Both the position numbers and the translations under genes were made by a program. From positions 60,475 to 124,474 of the forward strand of contig CAZRAU010000001.1 in assembly GCA_964598025.1 (NCBI GenBank): a stretch of DNA of 64,000 nt, given 5' to 3'. Position 1 is the first letter of the stretch. Every line of letters begins with the position of its first letter. Shown here in pieces: positions 41,495 to 50,563 of this stretch. This DNA is from JALGWN01 sp964598025. GTDB lineage: Bacteria > Arandabacterota > Arandabacteria > Arandabacterales > Arandabacteraceae. The notes beneath the pieces were generated by a model. It searched no databases. It saw only the letters and a program-made list of their open reading frames with translations, and was not told the DNA's origin.

Positions 41495-43183
41495 CTACGA
41501 AAGGATGAGGCTCCGGGCGGTCATCTCGGCTGGCGGGTCGATCCTAAGGACCTGGAGCATGGTAGGGGCTATATCGGACAGCACGCCGCGGTCCCTGAGG
41601 CGGATGCTCCCGGTCTCGCGGGCAACAAAGATGAAATCCACTTCGTTTGTGGTATGCGCGGTCTGGATCTTGCCGGTCGCCGGATCGGTCATCTGCTCGG
41701 CATTGCCGTGATCGGCCGTAACCAGGGCGACCCCGTCACGCGCCAGCACGGCGTCAACGACTCTCCCGACACATCGATCGACGGCCTCGATGGCTTTTAC
41801 GGCAGCCTTGAAGACGCCGGTATGGCCGACCATATCACCGTTTACGAAGTTGAGGACTATGACATCGTAGGTGTCATCGAAACGCCCTTCCGGTGAATCG
41901 ATGGGTGACGCTTTGTAGAGCGTCACCTTCGCTGTACTGCGGGCCTTTTGCCGGGCGGCCCCTATGCCGCCGGTCACGGCCTCGACCACCACGTCGGTGA
42001 CCTCGTAAGCGCTCATCTCGGGTTTGGTCTCTTCCGGGACCTTGGGGCTTGCTATGAGTATGCGGTCCTCACCGGGAAAAGGCTCCTCGCGTTTGCTGTT
42101 GAAGAAACTCGTGACATGGCGGAACTTCTGGGTCTCGGATATGCGCAATTGCCACAGACCGTGGTCGGCCAGCACCTCGCCGAGGATGTTGCACATGTCC
42201 ATAGGGGGGATCACGTAGCCCTCAAAGGTGTCGTAATAGCGGGTGAGCCCCAAGTAGTAACAGTCGAGCCGCGGTCCGCGCCGGAAACCCGGCTCATCGA
42301 AGTCAGCCTCGACGAAAGCCATCGTGAGTTCCACGGCCCTGTCCTGCCGGTAGTTGAAGAAGATGACCGAGTCCTTTGCCTTCATGAGCCCCACGGGCTT
42401 ATCATCGCCGCCGACAATCACGGTGGGCTTAATGAATTCATCTGTCTCTACAACTCCATCGGGTTCCCGCCCTTCCGCCTCGGCCTCCTTGAGATCCGCA
42501 TCGGCCCTCCGGTAGGCCGCCTCGATTGCCTCCGCTGCCGTACGGGCGGCAAAACCCTTGCCTTCGGTAAGAGCCTCATACGCCAGCTTCGTGCGCTCCC
42601 AGTTTCTGTCTCTATCCATCGCATAGTAGCGGCCCATGACCGAAGCCACCTTGCCCAGTCCGATCTCCTCCATCTTACGCTCGAGTCGCTCAAGGTAGGT
42701 GAGGGCGCTCCTCGGAGGCGTGTCGCGGCCGTCGGAGAAGAAGTGCACGAATACCCGTGTGAGACTATTCCGCGCAGCCAGATCCAGCAAAGCATAAAGA
42801 TGGTCCTCCATGGCATGAACGCCCTGGTCCTGCACCAATCCCATGAGATGGAGATCTGAATCGTGCAGCTTGCAGTTGTTGACGGCGCCCAGGAGCTTCG
42901 GGTCGGTGAAAAAAGACCCATCCCGGATACGTTTGTTGATCCTGACCACCTCCTGCTCAACGATCCTCCCGGCCCCCATGTTAAGGTGACCCACCTCTGA
43001 AGAACCCTGTGAACCCGGCGTGAGACCTACATCTTCACCGGATGCACCCAATCTGGTGTGGGGATACCGGGCAAGCAGCCGGTCGGTCGTCGGTGTATGG
43101 GCTGCCGCGACCGCATTCCCGGGATCGTCGGGCCGGCCTATTCCCCAGCCGTCTCTCACTATGAGTACCAACGGACGCCCCAC
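41495..43183 (-). CDS. gpmI: 2,3-bisphosphoglycerate-independent phosphoglycerate mutase
   Basis: A 562-residue enzyme converting 3- and 2-phosphoglycerate with two metal ions. It has the N-terminal metal Asp in LIVRDGWGIGRPDDPGN, phospho-Ser region LTPGSQGSSEVGHLNMGAGR, YAMDRDRNWERTKLAYEAL, NYRQDRAVELT, and HTGVFKAAVKAIEAVD, and LVTADHGNAEQM near the end. Slightly longer than the usual 510-550. The gene follows enolase by 32 bp, so the two consecutive glycolytic steps share a transcript. Confidence 0.96.
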   Translation of the reverse strand: MGRPLVLIVRDGWGIGRPDDPGNAVAAAHTPTTDRLLARYPHTRLGASGEDVGLTPGSQGSSEVGHLNMGAGRIVEQEVVRINKRIRDGSFFTDPKLLGAVNNCKLHDSDLHLMGLVQDQGVHAMEDHLYALLDLAARNSLTRVFVHFFSDGRDTPPRSALTYLERLERKMEEIGLGKVASVMGRYYAMDRDRNWERTKLAYEALTEGKGFAARTAAEAIEAAYRRADADLKEAEAEGREPDGVVETDEFIKPTVIVGGDDKPVGLMKAKDSVIFFNYRQDRAVELTMAFVEADFDEPGFRRGPRLDCYYLGLTRYYDTFEGYVIPPMDMCNILGEVLADHGLWQLRISETQKFRHVTSFFNSKREEPFPGEDRILIASPKVPEETKPEMSAYEVTDVVVEAVTGGIGAARQKARSTAKVTLYKASPIDSPEGRFDDTYDVIVLNFVNGDMVGHTGVFKAAVKAIEAVDRCVGRVVDAVLARDGVALVTADHGNAEQMTDPATGKIQTAHTTNEVDFIFVARETGSIRLRDRGVLSDIAPTMLQVLRIDPPAEMTARSLILS

Positions 43184-43215
43184 GAATCCTCCCTTGATGG
43201 GACCGCGGATAGACC

Positions 43216-44478
43216 TCAGAGGCCCAGCTCGTCGGCGATCGCCATCAGGCGATTGTACTTGACCACCCGCTCGCCACGCGAGGGCCCGACCTTGACGAAG
43301 TCGGCACCTGCGGCCACGGCAAGGTCTATTATGAAGGTATCGGTGGTCTCGCCTCCACCGCGGTGCGAGACGATTGTCTTCAGGCCGTTCTTCCGCGCGA
43401 GTTCCATGGCTTCCACGGTCTCGCTTAAAGTCCCGACCTGGTTGGGCTTGATCAGGATTGAGTTAATGGCTTTGATGTCTATCGCCTTCTGGAGCCGCTC
43501 CACACTGGTCACGGTGAGATCGTCACCCATGACCATTATCCTGCTTCCCATCTTCCGGTTCATGACCGGCCAGGCATCCCAATCGTCCTCGCTCAGGCCG
43601 TCTTCTATAGAGAAGATATGGTAATCCTCGAGGAGGCCTTCATAGTAAGCGATGATCTCATCCGAACTCAGTTTCCTTCCCTCGCATGCGAGATTGTAAA
43701 CCCCGTCTTCGAAGAACTCGGATGCGGCCGGATCCAGAGCTATGCCCAGGTCGTCGCCCGGCGTGTAGCCGGCAGCCGTAATGGCCTGCTCGATATAGGT
43801 CAGGGGGTCCCTGTTGGATTTTATGCCGGCCGGGGCATAAGCGCCTTCAGTCCCCACATTGGTATTGAAGCCACGCTCCTTGAGTATGGGCTTGAGTTGA
43901 AGATAGGTCTCGATCGCGGCGCGGACATTCTCGCGGCCTCCCCGGTCTTTGGTGACACCCACCAGATATTCCTGGAGATCGGTCGAGTTATCCGCATGCT
44001 GGCCGCCCTCTATCACGACAACCATGGGTCTCGGGAGCACATAGTCCCTGTCCTGGAGGCCGTAGCACTCACGGATGTGCCGGTAAAGGGGTATGCCCTT
44101 AGCGACAGCCGCCGCTCTCGCACAAGCCAGCGAAACACTGAGGATGGCGTTCCCTCCGAGGTTCTTCCGCTGAGGTGTGGGATCAAGGGCGACAAGCCGT
44201 GCGTCCACCTCCCGTTGATCCGCGACATCCACTCCCATCATCCTGGGAGCGATGATCTCATTGACATTGGCAGCCGCCTTGAGCATGCCCTTGCCCCGGT
44301 ATCGTCCGGGGTCCTTGTCCGCCAGGGTGACAGCCTCGTGTTTTCCTGCCGAAGTGCCGTAGGGAACCGAGGCCGAGGCGATCGTACCGTCATCCAGAGT
44401 CACTGCGGTTTCGATGGTCGGCTGCGCACTGGTACTCAGTATCTCGTGCGCCTTGATCTTCTTCACAGTGCGCGGCAT
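43216..44478 (-). CDS. eno: Enolase (divergent)
   Basis: A 420-residue phosphopyruvate hydratase. Catalytic and metal residues are all present: Glu in STDLQEYLVG, Glu in VGTEGAYAP, Asp in ALDPAASEFF, Glu in SIEDGLSEDDW, Asp in VMGDDLTVTS, Lys in LIKPNQVGTL, and Lys in FVKVGPSRGERVVKYN. The N-terminal loops differ from common enolases: SAQPTIETAV in place of SRGNPTVEVEV, VPYGTSAGKHEA in place of VPSGASTG, and SHRGGGETTD with one extra Gly. AAGGAG lies just upstream of ATG 44478. It should form an operon with gpmI. Confidence 0.93.
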   Translation of the reverse strand: MPRTVKKIKAHEILSTSAQPTIETAVTLDDGTIASASVPYGTSAGKHEAVTLADKDPGRYRGKGMLKAAANVNEIIAPRMMGVDVADQREVDARLVALDPTPQRKNLGGNAILSVSLACARAAAVAKGIPLYRHIRECYGLQDRDYVLPRPMVVVIEGGQHADNSTDLQEYLVGVTKDRGGRENVRAAIETYLQLKPILKERGFNTNVGTEGAYAPAGIKSNRDPLTYIEQAITAAGYTPGDDLGIALDPAASEFFEDGVYNLACEGRKLSSDEIIAYYEGLLEDYHIFSIEDGLSEDDWDAWPVMNRKMGSRIMVMGDDLTVTSVERLQKAIDIKAINSILIKPNQVGTLSETVEAMELARKNGLKTIVSHRGGGETTDTFIIDLAVAAGADFVKVGPSRGERVVKYNRLMAIADELGL

Positions 44479-44786
44479 AACTGCTCTCCTTGCAATAGGT
44501 TACAGAAATTTTGTCCGGGGTCCGCGAGGTCCCCATTTTGCCATGGTCAACGTCAATTTAGCACCTGGCGAAGGGGTTGTCCACACCTTATCTCGGGCGG
44601 GCTGGAAGCGTCCGGATATGGAGCATTTTGTAGCGTCGTGGTTCCACCCATGACGAGGCCGCCGGGCGCGGAGCCCAACGCCGTAGATGTGCGCTTCTCC
44701 TCTGCCTGAAAAAATAGTGATTGACGTTTGGGGCAGTCCGTATCAACATACAATGGAATCGGACGAAGGGACAAGGCAGGCTCACA
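44479..44786. other. Divergent gap between enolase and tatA
   Basis: About 308 bp without a gene. It holds the REP-like element at 44630-44657, the enolase ribosome site close to 44483, and A/T-rich promoter-like DNA near 44716-44758 (TTGACG and a CATACAAT box with imperfect spacing) ahead of tatA. Confidence 0.4.
44630..44657 (+). repeat. REP-like palindromic element
   Basis: The element GTAGCGTCGTGGTTCCACCC then ATGACGAG resembles those at 41404, 51343 and 60937. The stem (CGTCGTGG with CCAC..TGACG) is imperfect. It lies between divergent enolase and tatA genes and is a single copy. Confidence 0.5.
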
Positions 44787-44996
44787 ATGGGAAGAATCGG
44801 CACATTCGAGATAATCCTCATCATCCTGGTGATCGTGCTGCTTTTCGGAGCCAGGAGAATACCCGAGCTGATGCGCTCGCTCGGGTCCGGAGTTCGCGAG
44901 TTCAGAAAGGGTGCGAGGGGAGAGATGGGCGAAGACGATGCCAAGACCGCGAAACCTCCGGAGTCCGAGAAGACGGCGGGGGAAGAGAAGAAGTAG
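44787..44996 (+). CDS. tatA: Twin-arginine translocase subunit TatA/E
   Basis: A 69-residue TatA: one N-terminal membrane helix (FEIILIILVIVLLFGARRIP), the Gly-Ala-Arg hinge and an amphipathic helix LMRSLGSGVREFRKGARG, then an acidic/Lys-rich tail. TatA forms the channel that carries folded proteins across the membrane. ATG 44787 is favoured because the helix sits at once after it. tatB and tatC are not nearby, so this is a lone copy. Confidence 0.92.
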   Translation: MGRIGTFEIILIILVIVLLFGARRIPELMRSLGSGVREFRKGARGEMGEDDAKTAKPPESEKTAGEEKK

Positions 44997-45148
44997 CTCG
45001 GGCTGCTGCCTCCATCCCCCGTGTCGTAGTCATCCCTCGTCACTGCAACGTACCCGCAGGGCCGTAGCTTCTGTGACGATGAATCGTCAAGCACAGAGCC
45101 CCGACGCCACAAGAGACATCCATTACAGCGGGCGGGGCAACGCCGGTT

Positions 45149-45724
45149 TCATTTCGCCTGAATCAGCCTTCTCAAGTAGTATCTCGAATAGATGGCTCCG
45201 CACGGGTTGTGCGTAAGCACCCTGTCCTTGACCACCAGTGTCGACACCGGGGCCCGGGAGTGCTCCGTGAATGCGATGTCGTGGCCCATACAGAGGCCCA
45301 CGATCAGATTGAGATCGGTCCCGCAGTCATTGAGAAGCCTCGCCTGGCCGATCGGATTACACATGACCTCGTCGGGGCCGCCCGATACCGGTTTGAGGTC
45401 GAAGGTCTTTTTGGGGACACCACAGACCTTGCAGCAGACCGAGTGAACTTCAAAGTGCTGTGCAAGTATGGTGTGGATTCTCTCCGCCTCATGGGAGAGT
45501 CCGATACAGAAGGCGACACCGATACGCTCATAGCTCATGGATTTCGCGAACTCTATGGTTTCCTCGATCCGGGTCTTCTGCATGTAGAAAGTAGCTTCGA
45601 CATAGGCGGCGGTCCGGGCCATTGTAAGCGCGTCACCATGATAGGCCCGAATTGCATCCTCCTTTATCTTGCTGCAGTCTTTTCCTGAGATACATTCCTT
45701 GTTGTCACAAAGAGCACACTTCAT
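45149..45724 (-). CDS. DUF1847 family metal-binding protein
   Basis: A 191-residue protein with an N-terminal Cys cluster (CALCDNKECISGKDC) and a second Cys set (SVCCKVCGVPKKTF, VMCNPIGQ, DCGTDLNLIVGLCMGHD), the DUF1847 pattern. These families bind metals, possibly an Fe-S cluster. AYVEATFYMQKTRIEETIEFAKSMSYERIGVAFCIGLSHEA is a characteristic block (shown in part). Function is not known. The gene lies alone between tatA and an SHMT-like gene, 36 nt after the latter. Confidence 0.88.
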   Translation of the reverse strand: MKCALCDNKECISGKDCSKIKEDAIRAYHGDALTMARTAAYVEATFYMQKTRIEETIEFAKSMSYERIGVAFCIGLSHEAERIHTILAQHFEVHSVCCKVCGVPKKTFDLKPVSGGPDEVMCNPIGQARLLNDCGTDLNLIVGLCMGHDIAFTEHSRAPVSTLVVKDRVLTHNPCGAIYSRYYLRRLIQAK

Positions 45725-45760
45725 GGTTACCCCCCATCAGCTCTGCCCGGACGCCTGCCT

Positions 45761-47197
45761 TCAGCCGGCGCTGAATTCCGCGAGCCGCTCGGCGAACATC
45801 CCGGCATAGTCACCGGCCGGGAAAACGGACTCGAGGATCTTGGCGCCGATCCTGCTCGCCTCCTCCGGCGGGAGACAATACTTCATCTCCGGGAAATCGC
45901 CGCGGTATCTCGAGACTTGCTCTTTCACGTTTCTGTTCCTTATGACGACGTCGGCGACAAGTTCGGCCAGGCGTGCGAAATCCGCTTGCTTCATCCCGAA
46001 TCTCGTCATCTCTTGGACGCCGGTGCGGATACCGCTCGATTCGAGGAAGCTCTCATCGTCGGGAAGGGCCTGATAGTTGCAGACGATGTTGTTGTCCTCG
46101 AGGCGCCTGGCCACGTCTTCGCCGATGCCGTGGTCGCGGACTCTGACTATCACCTGATGTGTATGCGTGTAGCCGTCGGATGGATCGCCTTCGACCTTGA
46201 GGCCCTGGTCGCTCAGGGCCTTGGCGAAGGCTCTGGCGTTTTTCCTGACTTCCGCCTGGTACTCGTTCTTGAAGGCGTTCATCTCATAGGTGGCGATGAG
46301 AAGCCCCAGCAGGGTCCCGAGGTGATGGTTGCTGGTAGATCCCGGAAAGGCGCGTCCCTTGATGTCTATCCAGAGCTTTCTCAGGTCATGGCCCTTGATG
46401 AAGTTGCTGACCACGACACCCCTCTGCGGGCCGAAGAAGGTCTTGTGTGTGCTTCCCGTAACAATGTCGGCACCGTCCTGAAGGGGTTGTTGGAAAGCCC
46501 CGTAGAGACCTAGGACGTGCGCCATGTCATACATGATGATCGGTTTCGGGTCGAGGCCCTGCACGGCCTCGAAAGCCTCCTTCACCGGCTCGGGGTAGAT
46601 GAACATGCTCTTGCCGAAAACGATCAGGTCCGGTTTTCGTTCCCGAATCAGGTCCACCATCTTGTCTGCGTCTATTCTGTACGGATTGTCCTCCCTAATG
46701 GGGAAGTTCAGGACGGCCTCCTTGCCGGTCTCCGGATCGGTCTCCACATAATTGAACAATGCCCCCATCGGCTGAGAGCTAAGGTGTCCGCCCTTGGTGA
46801 GGTCGTTATTCATGACGAGGCTCATCCGCCTTATCGGCGCCTCGGACTTGCGGTTCACAAACTTGGTAATGGCTTTGAACACGACCTCGTTTGCCATCTG
46901 TCCGCTTATCGGACGAAGCTCCGCTTCCTTGCAGTCGAAAAATCCCCCTATTGCCGCGCGCGTCTCCTCTTCGATGTCCCTGATAAAATCCGTCCCCTGG
47001 TAGAAGTAGACTTCCTTGCCCTTCATGGATCGGTGCTCGGCATAACGGCCGGCGGGATCCGAGATCTCGCACATTTTCACGATAAGGCTGGGGGTGGTCT
47101 CCGATGGTATGAGATTGAAGCAGTGCCTCTGGCGCCAGAGGTTGTTCTCAACCGCCCGGTCGGCAACCGCGCTGATCTTGTCTTTCAGGTTTCCCAT
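45761..47197 (-). CDS. glyA: Serine hydroxymethyltransferase-like PLP enzyme
   Basis: A 478-residue fold-type I PLP enzyme close to SHMT, which makes glycine and methylene-THF from serine. PLP Lys in GSTHKTFFGPQRGVV, Asp-Ala block IIMYDMAHVLGLYGAF and LRPISGQMANEVVF match SHMT. The N-terminal CFNLIPSETTPSLIVKMCEI and GRYAEHRSMKGKEVYFYQGT replace the usual NLIASEN and GYPGKRYYGG, so a different substrate or subgroup is possible. ATG 47197 has GGAGG 4 nt upstream; ATG 47209 lies inside that site. Preceded by a strong promoter. Confidence 0.8.
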   Translation of the reverse strand: MGNLKDKISAVADRAVENNLWRQRHCFNLIPSETTPSLIVKMCEISDPAGRYAEHRSMKGKEVYFYQGTDFIRDIEEETRAAIGGFFDCKEAELRPISGQMANEVVFKAITKFVNRKSEAPIRRMSLVMNNDLTKGGHLSSQPMGALFNYVETDPETGKEAVLNFPIREDNPYRIDADKMVDLIRERKPDLIVFGKSMFIYPEPVKEAFEAVQGLDPKPIIMYDMAHVLGLYGAFQQPLQDGADIVTGSTHKTFFGPQRGVVVSNFIKGHDLRKLWIDIKGRAFPGSTSNHHLGTLLGLLIATYEMNAFKNEYQAEVRKNARAFAKALSDQGLKVEGDPSDGYTHTHQVIVRVRDHGIGEDVARRLEDNNIVCNYQALPDDESFLESSGIRTGVQEMTRFGMKQADFARLAELVADVVIRNRNVKEQVSRYRGDFPEMKYCLPPEEASRIGAKILESVFPAGDYAGMFAERLAEFSAG

Positions 47198-47236
47198 GCG
47201 AACCTCCATTGTTATAGCACTCCAAGCCTAGTGCTC

Positions 47237-47265
47237 ACTATATTTCGGAAACCCCTCCATGTCAA
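47237..47265 (-). promoter_or_regulatory. Strong sigma-70 promoter of the SHMT-like gene
   Basis: On the minus strand TTGACA (47265-47260), a 17-nt spacer and TATAGT (47242-47237) give a perfect -35 and five of six -10 matches. It lies 40 nt upstream of the ATG, in the gap to the divergent pullulanase gene. Confidence 0.7.
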
Positions 47266-47325
47266 CCGGACCGGTGGTGTATGGGTGCGGTGGAAATCCG
47301 ATCTTTCGGGTTGGAGTCAAAAGGC

Positions 47326-47354
47326 TTGTGCGGTGAATCAGGTCAAGTTATGAT
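47326..47354 (+). promoter_or_regulatory. Possible promoter of pullulanase gene
   Basis: TTGTGC at 47326-47331, 17 nt, TATGAT at 47349-47354. The -10 has five of six matches, the -35 only three. It lies 57 nt before the start codon. Confidence 0.3.
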
Positions 47355-47410
47355 TGCTTTGATTCCTCGGGATCATCCATTTCCGGAATCTGTACTCAAA
47401 GGAGGGGGAA

Positions 47411-50296
47411 ATGCGGGGCCTTGAGCGTGCTCGGAAAGGACCGGGCTTGATCCTGGTTCTTGCAGTCCTCGTCGGCCTGGCCCACACCTGTTGGGCCGAT
47501 GATGTCCTCGTGGTTCACTACAAGCGCTACAGCAGTGATTATGATGGCTGGACGCTCTGGACCTGGGACGACAAGACCGACCAGGACTCGCAAGAACTCG
47601 AAAAGGTGGGCCAGGACGAATTCGGGCTCATCTTCAAGGTGACCAAATCCGAATACGGTGATGGTACACAGATCGGACTTCTTCCGAAGTTCAAGGACTG
47701 GGAAAGCAAGGATCCGCCGGACAGGATCTGGACCGCCGATATGGGTGACACGGTCTGGATTCTCGCGGGGAACCCCGCCCTTCAGACTTCGCAGCCGGAT
47801 GAGGGGCCCATGGGAAAGGATGTGGGAGACGTGATAACAGTGCACTATCACAGGCCGGGGAAGGACTACAAGGGCTGGACGCTCTGGACCTGGGATGACA
47901 AGACCGACCAGGACTCCCGTGAGATCTCCGCATCCGGTACCGACGATTACGGCCTGGTTTTCAAGGTTGAGAGGAAGAACTACGGCGACCATGGCATGCA
48001 GATAGGTGTCCTGCCCAAGTTCGGAAACTGGGAAAGCAAGGATGGCCCCGACAGGATCTGGTTTGCCAACATGGGTAGCGAGGTCTGGATCTTGACAGGG
48101 AATGAGCAGCTCTTTTCCGAAGTGCCCGACACCACGCCCTGGATAGTCGGTGCCCTTGTGGACGGCAAGAAAGTGGTGACCATATCCCTCTCCGCGCCTC
48201 TCAAGCCCGAGCTTCTGAAGCCTGAGAAGATTGCGGTCAAGGACGACCAGGGCAACCCTCTCGCAGTGAGCCAGGTCGGACAGCTGCCTCCCCGGAAAGG
48301 ATCGGACTTCCTTGTGGGCGTCACCATGAGCGAGGAATTCAGTATTCCGGGCCGGCCGCTCGCCGAGTATACCATCGAGGTGGAAGGTTACAGGCCTGCC
48401 AATCTTCAGATCAGGGGCATCCTTGACAGCCCGGAATTCTATACGGAAAAGGAGATGGGCGCCGCCTATTCCCCGACCCAGACCGTGTTCAGGGTCTTTG
48501 CTCCGACCGCCACCGGGGTAATGGTCCTCCTGTATGACCGGCCCGAGGGTGGTACAGCCGATCCCCGCCCGATGCAGCACGCCGGGAACGGCATCTGGGA
48601 AGCGGTGGTGGCAGGCGATCTTATCGGGAGATACTACACGCTCAAGGCGGCGGGGGTGGACCCGCGCCTCGGTTCCGACCCGGAGGTCATCGATCCCTAT
48701 TCCCGGTGCAATACCGCTCACAACGGCCGCGGCATGATTGTCGATGACAATACGCCGATCGCCCCCTATCCGGTATTCGACAGGAGCGAGGCCATAATCT
48801 ATGAGCTTCACATCAGGGATTTCACGATTGCTCCGACCTCGGGTATCGCGCATAAAGGCAAGTACCTGGGATTTACGGAGACCGGCACGGCCTTGCCTGA
48901 GCATCCGGACATCAAGACCGGCATAGACCATCTTGAGGAACTGGGAGTCAATGTGGTTCAGGTGATGCCCATTGAGGACTTCGACAACGATGAATCGAGC
49001 GAGCAATATAACTGGGGCTATATGCCGGTGCATTTCAACTCCCCGGACGGCTGGTACGCTACCGAGAGACACAACGCCAAGCGAGTGGAGGAGTTCAAGC
49101 TCCTGGTGGATGCGCTTCATAAGAAAGGTATGAAGGTTGTGATGGATGTGGTTTACAACCACACGGCGGAATACCGGCCCAACAGGATATTCAGCTTCGA
49201 AGGTCTGGTGCCCGGCTATTACTACCGGCTTCACGATGACGGCACTTACTGGAATGGTTCCGGGACGGGCAACGAGACCCGGAGCGAGGCCCTTATGATG
49301 CGCAAGTTCATCGTCGAATCGTGCAAGTACTGGGTTGAGGAGTATGATGTGGACGGGTTCCGGTTCGATCTCATGGGCCTCATGGACTTGGAAACCGTGG
49401 TCCGGATCGTCGAGGAGTGCAGGGCCATAAAGCCCGACATCGTGATCCACGGTGAGCCGTGGACCGGCGGTGAGACGCCGATCAATCCCACGGGTAAGGG
49501 TTCCCAGCGCAACAAGGGCTTTGCTGTCTTCGGCGATAACTTCAGAGATGCCATAAAGGGCGGTGTTTTCGATCTCAGCAAGGGCTACGTCCAGGCGGGC
49601 ATCAACATTGACAAGATTAAGCTCGGCATCCAGGGCAGTATAAACGACTTCACGCAACAACCCACTGAGGTTCTCAACTACGTGGCCAGCCATGACAACC
49701 ACACTTTCTGGGATAGGCTTGTTCTGACGACCAAGAGTGACCGTAACGTTACCGACGAGGACCGGAAGCGCATGGACAGGATGGGAGCGGTGCTGGTTCT
49801 CACCTCTCAGGGGATACCCTTCATCCACAGCGGCCAGGAGATGCTGCGAACCAAACGGGGCAACGGCAACAGTTACAACCAACCGGACGCCGTGAACATG
49901 ATAGACTGGGACTTGAAGCGCATCCACATGGACATCTTCGACTACTATAAGGGGCTGATCTCTCTAAGGAAGATGCATCCCATGTTCCGGATGAAGACAC
50001 GGGACGAAGTGTCGGCGAATCTTGAGTTCTTGGACGATGATCTTGGAATGCGTTTGCCGCCGAGGTGTGTGGGTTACAGGCTCAAGCGGGGCGGATCGGG
50101 AGACGCGTGGGAGGAGGTCATAGTCCTCTACAACCCTAATCCGGCGGGTGTGACCGTTGGTATTCCGGATGGCGACTGGACCGTCGTGGTCGATGACGAT
50201 GAAGCCGGTACGACACAGGTTGGGACAGGGACGAAATCGGTATCAGGAGGGAAGATCGAGGTTCCCCGGATAAGCGCCATGGTTCTTTATAAGTAA
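47411..50296 (+). CDS. pulA: Secreted type I pullulanase with two CBM41 domains
   Basis: A 961-residue exported enzyme that cleaves alpha-1,6 bonds in pullulan or branched starch/glycogen. A signal peptide (LILVLAVLVGLAHTCWA) leads to two CBM41 modules at about residues 32-125 and 143-235, nearly identical in GWTLWTWDDKTDQDS; a CBM48-like domain near 340-440 (FRVFAPTATGVMVLLYDRPEG); and a GH13 barrel. Catalytic Asp in DGFRFDLMGLMD, Glu in IHGEPWTGG, and NYVASHDNHT; the family YNWGY motif is present. AAAGGAGG precedes ATG 47411. No other glycan genes are adjacent. Confidence 0.93.
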   Translation: MRGLERARKGPGLILVLAVLVGLAHTCWADDVLVVHYKRYSSDYDGWTLWTWDDKTDQDSQELEKVGQDEFGLIFKVTKSEYGDGTQIGLLPKFKDWESKDPPDRIWTADMGDTVWILAGNPALQTSQPDEGPMGKDVGDVITVHYHRPGKDYKGWTLWTWDDKTDQDSREISASGTDDYGLVFKVERKNYGDHGMQIGVLPKFGNWESKDGPDRIWFANMGSEVWILTGNEQLFSEVPDTTPWIVGALVDGKKVVTISLSAPLKPELLKPEKIAVKDDQGNPLAVSQVGQLPPRKGSDFLVGVTMSEEFSIPGRPLAEYTIEVEGYRPANLQIRGILDSPEFYTEKEMGAAYSPTQTVFRVFAPTATGVMVLLYDRPEGGTADPRPMQHAGNGIWEAVVAGDLIGRYYTLKAAGVDPRLGSDPEVIDPYSRCNTAHNGRGMIVDDNTPIAPYPVFDRSEAIIYELHIRDFTIAPTSGIAHKGKYLGFTETGTALPEHPDIKTGIDHLEELGVNVVQVMPIEDFDNDESSEQYNWGYMPVHFNSPDGWYATERHNAKRVEEFKLLVDALHKKGMKVVMDVVYNHTAEYRPNRIFSFEGLVPGYYYRLHDDGTYWNGSGTGNETRSEALMMRKFIVESCKYWVEEYDVDGFRFDLMGLMDLETVVRIVEECRAIKPDIVIHGEPWTGGETPINPTGKGSQRNKGFAVFGDNFRDAIKGGVFDLSKGYVQAGINIDKIKLGIQGSINDFTQQPTEVLNYVASHDNHTFWDRLVLTTKSDRNVTDEDRKRMDRMGAVLVLTSQGIPFIHSGQEMLRTKRGNGNSYNQPDAVNMIDWDLKRIHMDIFDYYKGLISLRKMHPMFRMKTRDEVSANLEFLDDDLGMRLPPRCVGYRLKRGGSGDAWEEVIVLYNPNPAGVTVGIPDGDWTVVVDDDEAGTTQVGTGTKSVSGGKIEVPRISAMVLYK

Positions 50297-50312
50297 GCGA
50301 TACGACTTCAGG

Positions 50313-50334
50313 TCCGGGCCTCCGGGCGCCCGGA
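50313..50334 (+). terminator. Hairpin after pullulanase
   Basis: TCCGGGC (50313-50319) pairs with GCCCGGA (50328-50334); the right part is also a 14-nt palindrome TCCGGGCGCCCGGA. It lies 17 nt after the pullulanase stop and has no T run. Confidence 0.4.
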
Positions 50335-50563
50335 TTGTGCTGGAACCCCCTTTAGCCATTTGTGTCTAAAGAGCCTGAGGGAAGAGTGGCTTGTGGGGGA
50401 GTAGGGTTTCCGGCAACGGCATCCAGTGTCGCGATTCATGGTGCGGCCGGTCGGTCTGTTCCAGGACATACGACCGAGGCTGCAGTGCGGGGTTCTTGCA
50501 CCTCGCGCGATCTGCAGCAGATTTTGTTCAATAGGTTTGTGCGTATGCACCGGGAGGTGAGGG

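Noticed and set aside
47396..49927. An 843-residue open frame on the minus strand, opposite the pullulanase gene
   Set aside because: It is a shadow of the GC-rich pullulanase codons; it has no domain, no ribosome site and Val/His/Leu-rich composition typical of antisense frames.
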